NCBI GenBank assembly: GCA_945827465.1
Contig: CALZOH010000114.1
Location: forward strand, 1-10,150
Source of the DNA: an uncultured Prevotellaceae bacterium
GTDB lineage: Bacteria > Bacteroidota > Bacteroidia > Bacteroidales > Bacteroidaceae
Direction of reading: 5' to 3'
DNA length: 10,150 nt
Part shown: positions 5,522 to 10,150 of the stretch, one piece after another
How positions within the stretch are numbered: position 1 is the stretch's first letter
Layout of the letters: each line of letters opens with the position of its first letter
Position numbers and translations under genes: made by a program
Notes under the pieces: generated by a model
Databases searched by the model: none
The model's input: only the letters and a program-made list of their open reading frames with translations
Told to the model about the DNA's origin: nothing

Positions 5522-7729
5522 ATGGGAAATAGTTCTTTTTTTACAGACGATGAACAAATTCTGTTCCTATCTCTCTATCGACAATTACGAAAAGACGCTC
5601 CTGATACCTTCAAAGGAAACAAATATCGTAGCCTTAGAAACCATCTCACATCCCTTATCCAACAAGACAATATCGGTAGAGGCCATTTTGGATTAAATCC
5701 TATTATCCGTACCCTTCAAACAGCCATTCTTGCTGTTGAAGATATCGGTATGAGGAGCGATTCCATTGTGGCTTGTCTGCTAATGCCGTTTATTACGACA
5801 GAGGAAGAACTTCAAAGTCTTGACAAACTATATCCACAAAGTGTCAAAATCATTTTACATGGTCTTATCCATATTCGCGAACTCTATAAAAAGAGTCCGA
5901 GTGTAGAAAGCGAGAACTTCAGAAACCTTTTGGTATCGTTTGCTGAAGACATGCGCGTCATACTCATCATTATTGCCGATCGCACTAACTTGATGAGGCA
6001 AATCAAAGACTGTGATAACGAAGCTCGGCTCAAGGTGTCGGAAGAAGCAGCCTACCTGTATGCTCCTCTCGCCCACAAATTGGGACTATACCGCATCAAG
6101 AGTGAACTTGAAGATCTTTCTTTGAAGTATCTGAACCACGATGCTTATTATCACATCAAGGATAAACTTAATGCCACCAAAAAAAGCCGTGACGAATATA
6201 TCGAACGCTTTATCCATCCAATTGAAGAGATGCTAACCGATGCCGGCCTTCATTTCCACATCAAAGGCCGCACCAAAAGCATACACTCCATCTGGCAAAA
6301 GATGAAAAAGCAGAACTGCAACTTTGAAGGTGTGTACGATTTATTTGCCATCCGCATCATACTCGATTCGCCGGTTGAAAAAGAAAAGCTACAATGTTGG
6401 CAAGTTTATAGCTTGATTACGGATATGTACCGCCCCAACCCTAAACGCCTTCGCGATTGGCTTTCAATTCCCAAAAGCAATGGTTACGAAAGCTTGCATA
6501 TCACCGTACTCGGTCCGGAAAATAAATGGGTTGAAGTACAGATCAGAACGGAGCGGATGGACGAAATAGCAGAGCACGGTTTGGCAGCACATTGGCGTTA
6601 CAAAGGTATCAAAGCCGAGCAGAACGGTATTGACAGTTGGTTAGCCTCCATCAGAAGCGCGTTGGAGAATAACGATGATTTGAAAATTATGGATCAATTC
6701 AAATCAGAACTCAATACCGACGAAGTGTACGTCTTTACACCAAAAGGCGATCTCCATAAATTACCCAAAGGAGCTACAGTCCTCGATTTTGCCTATAGCA
6801 TCCATACTAACATTGGCAACAAATGTATCGGTGCCCAAGTCAATAACAAAAACGTATCTATGCGTTACGTCTTGTCAAGCGGCGATCAAGTCACTGTGCT
6901 CATCAGCAACAATCAATCCCCCAAACGAGCTTGGCTGGACTTCGTAGCGACCAGTCGAGCCAAGTCAAAGATACGCCAATCTATCAAGGAACTTGAGTTA
7001 AAGGAAGGAGCTATTGCCCGCGAGCAATTGGAACGTACTTTCCGAAACCGCAAGATAGACTTTGACAATACCGTTCTGAATCAGACCATCAAGAAGTTAG
7101 GTTACAAAGAAATCAATCTGTTCTATAAAGACTTAGCCAACAACGCCCTTGATACGGAAAAAGTTATCGAAGTATATATTAACCTGTACAAACGAGATAC
7201 CTTCCAACTTGAGCGCGCAGAAGTGCATAGTGCAGAAGAGTTCACAACCGAATCCAACCATAAGCAAACGAACGACGACAACGTGCTCGTCATCGACAAG
7301 AACTTAAAAGGTGTTGACTACTCACTGGCCAAATGCTGTAATCCCATATATGGTGACGACATCTTTGGATTTGTCACAGTCAACAATGGCATCAAGATCC
7401 ACCGCATGACGTGCCCGAACGCCCAGGCTCTGCGCGAGCGTTTCGGCTATCGCATCGTCAAGGCACGTTGGGCCGGACAAGAAGCCAACGACCCGCGTTA
7501 TCCCATCACGCTCCACATTGTTGGTAACGACGACCTCGGAGTGGTCAACAATATCAGTTCTATCATCAGCAAGGAAGAGAAAATCAATATGCGTTCCTTC
7601 AGCATTGATACCAACGACGGACTATTCTCCGGGAGTCTGACCCTAATGATCAGCAATCTTACAGCCCTCGACTCCATCATTAAGAAGTTGAAAACCGTGA
7701 AAGGAGTAAAGAATGTTACTCGCGGCTAA
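5522..7729 (+). CDS. Long RelA/SpoT homolog (RSH): (p)ppGpp synthetase with degenerate HD hydrolase domain
   Basis: A 735-residue cytoplasmic protein of normal long-RSH length, predicted to transfer pyrophosphate from ATP to GDP/GTP in the stringent response. Domains in order: pseudo-HD (about 40-200), synthetase (about 245-360), TGS (about 400-462), helical (465-560), the CCNP/zinc-finger-type domain (600-650: LAKCCNPIYGD, H627, C631) and ACT (660-733). The synthetase looks intact: GRTKSIHSIWQKM (249-261), VYDLFAIR (271-278), GYESLHITV (321-329), EVQIRT (338-343), EHGLAAHW (351-358). The hydrolase is not: the usual HD pair reads M88-P89 (ACLLMPF), the ED downstream reads TTE, and the first metal-ligand His reads N59. 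ADR survives at 152-154, but the LHN after it is TNL. It should therefore make, not destroy, (p)ppGpp, as E. coli RelA does. ATG 5522 is the first start after the promoter. It overlaps the next gene by 17 bp. Confidence 0.93.
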   Translation: MGNSSFFTDDEQILFLSLYRQLRKDAPDTFKGNKYRSLRNHLTSLIQQDNIGRGHFGLNPIIRTLQTAILAVEDIGMRSDSIVACLLMPFITTEEELQSLDKLYPQSVKIILHGLIHIRELYKKSPSVESENFRNLLVSFAEDMRVILIIIADRTNLMRQIKDCDNEARLKVSEEAAYLYAPLAHKLGLYRIKSELEDLSLKYLNHDAYYHIKDKLNATKKSRDEYIERFIHPIEEMLTDAGLHFHIKGRTKSIHSIWQKMKKQNCNFEGVYDLFAIRIILDSPVEKEKLQCWQVYSLITDMYRPNPKRLRDWLSIPKSNGYESLHITVLGPENKWVEVQIRTERMDEIAEHGLAAHWRYKGIKAEQNGIDSWLASIRSALENNDDLKIMDQFKSELNTDEVYVFTPKGDLHKLPKGATVLDFAYSIHTNIGNKCIGAQVNNKNVSMRYVLSSGDQVTVLISNNQSPKRAWLDFVATSRAKSKIRQSIKELELKEGAIAREQLERTFRNRKIDFDNTVLNQTIKKLGYKEINLFYKDLANNALDTEKVIEVYINLYKRDTFQLERAEVHSAEEFTTESNHKQTNDDNVLVIDKNLKGVDYSLAKCCNPIYGDDIFGFVTVNNGIKIHRMTCPNAQALRERFGYRIVKARWAGQEANDPRYPITLHIVGNDDLGVVNNISSIISKEEKINMRSFSIDTNDGLFSGSLTLMISNLTALDSIIKKLKTVKGVKNVTRG
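7701..7715 (+). promoter_or_regulatory. Strong Shine-Dalgarno inside the RSH 3' end for the overlapping gene
   Basis: AAGGAG (7701-7706) lies 6 bases before ATG 7713. This full-strength site contrasts with the A-rich leaders of the other genes here and supports this start, within the RSH coding sequence. It implies re-initiation by terminating ribosomes. Confidence 0.7.
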
Positions 7730-9884
7730 AATTCCCTTTCGGGTTCTTCTTGTAATTGCCTCGTGGTTATTCATCACAACAATAAAGGCCGGTAACCAAA
7801 ACTTGCCGCCACTTATTCAGAAAGTATTTTCCTATACGGAACGAAATCAGTTAAAGATAGGCTACTTTGAATCGGACATCTATTTAAAGTTCCACATGGA
7901 AAACGTGAGGCGCAACATGGCCATGCATTTTATTCCTTTCGTGGGCAAACAAGAACGCGGCCAGCGTTCATACATCGGTGAAAGCGCCCTTCGTTTTAGT
8001 TATACCGCACCGGGAATTGTTGACCAAAAGGAAATAGCCTTCACCAGCACGATGCCTTATTTGAAAAACATGCGCGACCTCTTCCTCACCAACCTTAACA
8101 TCTCCATTTACGAACCCACCTTATTGCGCGACCGCATCCTCTCACCTATTCACCGCAAGAATCAATATTATTACGACTATTTGGAAGAATTCACTTTCGA
8201 TCAAGACGGTGAATCCTTCTGTCGGCTGAGCATTCGGCCCAAAGTTCATAACATGCAATTGGTGAAAGGCTATATGGACATTGAGGTAGCCACCGGCAGG
8301 GTTGCCACACTCTATTGCGAATATACCTACAACGCCACCCAACATTTTACTATCAAAGCTGAGATGGGGGAAGATGGTTTGGCTTCGCTCTTACCGAAAA
8401 AAATGGAGGTATCATTCAACTTCAAGTTTCTGAACAATTCTTCCAACATCCATATTGACGCCCTCTTTAAACATTCCAACATCCGCCCTTACAACAAACA
8501 AGAGGTTGAAAGTCTGCTTGCACAAAGTAAGCACGACCTCACAAGCCTTTACAGCCTTCATACCGACACAAGTTCTACACTGGAAGGACGTCCCTATTTT
8601 GACCTTCACCGTCCAATCCCCCTCACCACTAACGAAGACTCCCTCTACGAAGCCTTTCAACGCACACAATCTCCAACAGATACATTACTTAATGGCAACA
8701 CGGATGAAGAAGAAGGGATTCGCCTAAATGTCGAAGATATTCTGCTAAGCAGTCATTACCTTCACTTCGGTCCTAAAGGGCGCATCCGCATTCCACCCAT
8801 CATCACTCCTTCAATGGCTGAATGGAGCAACCGCAAGGGACTTTCCTTACGCACTAAGTTACAATTGCGATACGAAAACAATAAAGGACATCAGTTCCTC
8901 ACCGACGTTCATTTGGGTTATAACTTCAAGAGGAAGGAATTCTACTGGAAAACTCCCATCAGTTATACCTTCTCACCCCACCACAACGGTACGATTCATT
9001 TTGAGGTTGGTAATGGTAATCGCATCTACAACAGCGCCCAAGCTGAGGATGTACGCGAACAACTTTCCAAAGACTATCGCTACGACTCCCTGCTCAATGT
9101 ATTCAACGGCTACTCCTTTAATTATTATCATGACTTTTACAGCAAGCTTGGTAGTTCATACGATCCTCTGCCAGGCCTAAGGCTGAAATTGGAATTGGTA
9201 TATCACAACCGTACTTTGGTGGAATGGAATGAGGAAGCCGAGAAAAACGGTCTTGACCACCGCATCAAAAGCCTGGCACCCCGTATTTATGTAGAGTGGA
9301 CGCCCTCACTCTACTATCGTTGGCAAAACAATCGCCCCCAGCCGGTATTCAGTCATTGGCCCACACTGTCAGCCGAATATGAACGAGGTTTACGTACCGC
9401 AAGTTTCAGCAGCAGTTACGATCGGTGGGAATTTGAAGCCAAATACCGCATGCAACTCTATGCCCTGCGACAAATCTACTTACGGGCCGGAGGAGGTTTT
9501 TTCACCAATCGTCACAGCACCTACTTTGTTGATTATTCCAACTTCAGCTATAATTCACTGCCGTCAACATGGAGCGATAAGATGAACGGACAATTTGAAT
9601 CACTCGACTCAAGATGGTATAATGAATCGGAATATTATGTCAGGGCCTGTGCTTCTTACGAATCACCCATGCTGCTATTCTCCAATCTGCGTCCGCTCAC
9701 GCAATATATCAAAAAGGAGCGTGTCTACTGCAACCTACTCTCCGTTCACGCTCTCAATCCATATATGGAATGGGGCTATTCGGTAGCCACCCATCTTTTC
9801 GACGTAGGTATTTTTGCCGGGCTGGCCAACAAGAAAAGCCTTAGCATTGGCTGGAGTTTTTCTCTGAATCTTTTTAACGACTGA
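7713..9884 (+). CDS. DUF5686-type outer-membrane beta-barrel protein
   Basis: A 723-residue exported protein. Residues 1-26 form a signal peptide (short basic start, hydrophobic VLLVIASWLFITTI, cleavage near IKA/G27). Residues about 30-250 carry the DUF5686 pattern: LIQKVFSYTERNQ, a KFHMENVRRNMA segment, then YYYDYLEEFTFDQDGESFCRLSIRP and a GYMDIEVATGRV strand pair. A low-complexity linker (280-340, Ser/Thr then DEEEG) leads into about 380 residues of alternating strands rich in Tyr, Trp and Phe, ending in GWSFSLNLFND, as expected for a barrel inserted by the BAM complex. Many DUF5686 proteins exceed 800 residues because an N-terminal carboxypeptidase-regulatory-like domain precedes this region; it is absent here. 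Function is unknown. The 17-bp overlap with the RSH gene, in a different frame, indicates translational coupling. Confidence 0.85.
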   Translation: MLLAAKIPFRVLLVIASWLFITTIKAGNQNLPPLIQKVFSYTERNQLKIGYFESDIYLKFHMENVRRNMAMHFIPFVGKQERGQRSYIGESALRFSYTAPGIVDQKEIAFTSTMPYLKNMRDLFLTNLNISIYEPTLLRDRILSPIHRKNQYYYDYLEEFTFDQDGESFCRLSIRPKVHNMQLVKGYMDIEVATGRVATLYCEYTYNATQHFTIKAEMGEDGLASLLPKKMEVSFNFKFLNNSSNIHIDALFKHSNIRPYNKQEVESLLAQSKHDLTSLYSLHTDTSSTLEGRPYFDLHRPIPLTTNEDSLYEAFQRTQSPTDTLLNGNTDEEEGIRLNVEDILLSSHYLHFGPKGRIRIPPIITPSMAEWSNRKGLSLRTKLQLRYENNKGHQFLTDVHLGYNFKRKEFYWKTPISYTFSPHHNGTIHFEVGNGNRIYNSAQAEDVREQLSKDYRYDSLLNVFNGYSFNYYHDFYSKLGSSYDPLPGLRLKLELVYHNRTLVEWNEEAEKNGLDHRIKSLAPRIYVEWTPSLYYRWQNNRPQPVFSHWPTLSAEYERGLRTASFSSSYDRWEFEAKYRMQLYALRQIYLRAGGGFFTNRHSTYFVDYSNFSYNSLPSTWSDKMNGQFESLDSRWYNESEYYVRACASYESPMLLFSNLRPLTQYIKKERVYCNLLSVHALNPYMEWGYSVATHLFDVGIFAGLANKKSLSIGWSFSLNLFND

Positions 9885-9913
9885 CACCTCGTTAACATCG
9901 AGACCACATGCCC

Positions 9914-9960
9914 AACGAATTGAGCGTAAATGTGTAGGGGCGTATCGCATACGCCCTCAC
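9914..9960 (+). repeat. Copy 1 of the 47-bp direct repeat (190-bp spacing)
   Basis: This stretch matches 10104-10150 at 42 of 47 positions: AACGAAT, five mostly different bases, GTAAAT, one mismatch, then 28 identical bases ending TCAC. It contains the left end of the REP/MITE-like unit and starts 30 bases after the barrel gene's stop; its internal hairpin may mark that transcript's 3' end. Confidence 0.85.
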
Positions 9961-10053
9961 GGCGGCGAACGCGCCCATTAAACGATGATGCTTTGTTCAC
10001 CGCTATCATTTCATCTTCGCTCACATGAAGGGCGTATGCGATACGCCCCTACA
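9933..10053. repeat. REP/MITE-like unit with 25-bp terminal inverted repeats
   Basis: The left end (9933-9957) and right end (10029-10053) are perfect 25-bp inverted copies. Each begins TGTAGGGG from the outside and is itself a hairpin: GGGCGTAT, three bases, ATACGCCC. They enclose 71 bases with no ORF. No transposase lies in the window. The size, outward ends and position between genes fit a non-autonomous or REP-type element. Confidence 0.75.
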
Positions 10054-10103
10054 GTTGCCAGCGAAAAACAAAAAGGAACGACACCAACAAAGAGCGAATC
10101 CCT

Positions 10104-10150
10104 AACGAATAAACGGTAAATATGTAGGGGCGTATCGCATACGCCCTCAC
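10104..10150 (+). repeat. Copy 2 of the 47-bp direct repeat, cut by the window edge
   Basis: Same sequence and orientation as 9914-9960, offset by exactly 190 bases. The match runs to the last base of the window, so the repeat may continue, and a second 121-bp unit may begin at 10123. Confidence 0.85.

Noticed and set aside
8412..8727. Open frames of 85-90 codons on both strands within the barrel gene
   Set aside because: The barrel frame is continuous and fits the family; these alternative frames are explained by its codon composition.
9933..10150. CRISPR array, from the three repeat copies in a row
   Set aside because: One copy is inverted, spacers differ greatly in length (71 and 69 bases against a 25-base repeat), and the repeats are hairpin elements typical of REP/MITE units.

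Overview
The window looks like chromosomal DNA from a Bacteroidales bacterium (Bacteroides/Phocaeicola/Prevotella-like). The evidence is a DUF6261-type protein, a DUF5686-type outer-membrane barrel, a GH27 lipoprotein, promoter-like TAnnTTTG (-7) boxes, and A-rich rather than Shine-Dalgarno leaders on most genes. No tRNA, rRNA, CRISPR array or transposase gene was seen.

Layout. (1) 1-655 (+): the 3' part of a DUF6261-like gene whose start lies left of the window. Its frame stays open for 31 codons past the TAA, through a 15-bp tandem repeat. (2) 656-850: a convergent intergenic region with two GC-rich hairpins, the second a probable terminator. (3) 2909-851 (-): a two-gene unit, a von Willebrand factor A (vWA) protein with an intact MIDAS, then a 423-residue protein of unknown function with a winged-helix-like C-terminus. 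A strong hairpin separates them and the second gene appears to start at TTG. Upstream of the vWA gene are a promoter-like sequence, an inverted repeat and a 19-bp palindrome. (4) 5415-3184 (-): a GH27 alpha-galactosidase lipoprotein with sugar-binding-like and Ig-like modules. (5) 5416-5521: a divergent intergenic region with back-to-back promoters. (6) 5522-9884 (+): a long RelA/SpoT homolog (RSH) with an intact (p)ppGpp synthetase but a destroyed HD hydrolase site, overlapping by 17 bp a DUF5686-type barrel gene. (7) 9885-10150: three copies of a 25-bp GC-rich element, two facing each other as the ends of a 121-bp MITE/REP-like unit and a third cut by the window edge.

How the genes may work together. 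The RSH and barrel genes are very probably co-translated, linking a starvation alarmone synthetase to an envelope protein by expression. The GH27 gene has no SusC/SusD partner in view and reads divergently from the RSH gene. The vWA/423-residue pair is the least understood part: a metal-dependent adhesion scaffold beside a possible DNA-binding protein, with several candidate regulatory structures. I see no hallmark effector (nuclease, protease, toxin) that would make it a recognised defence system.
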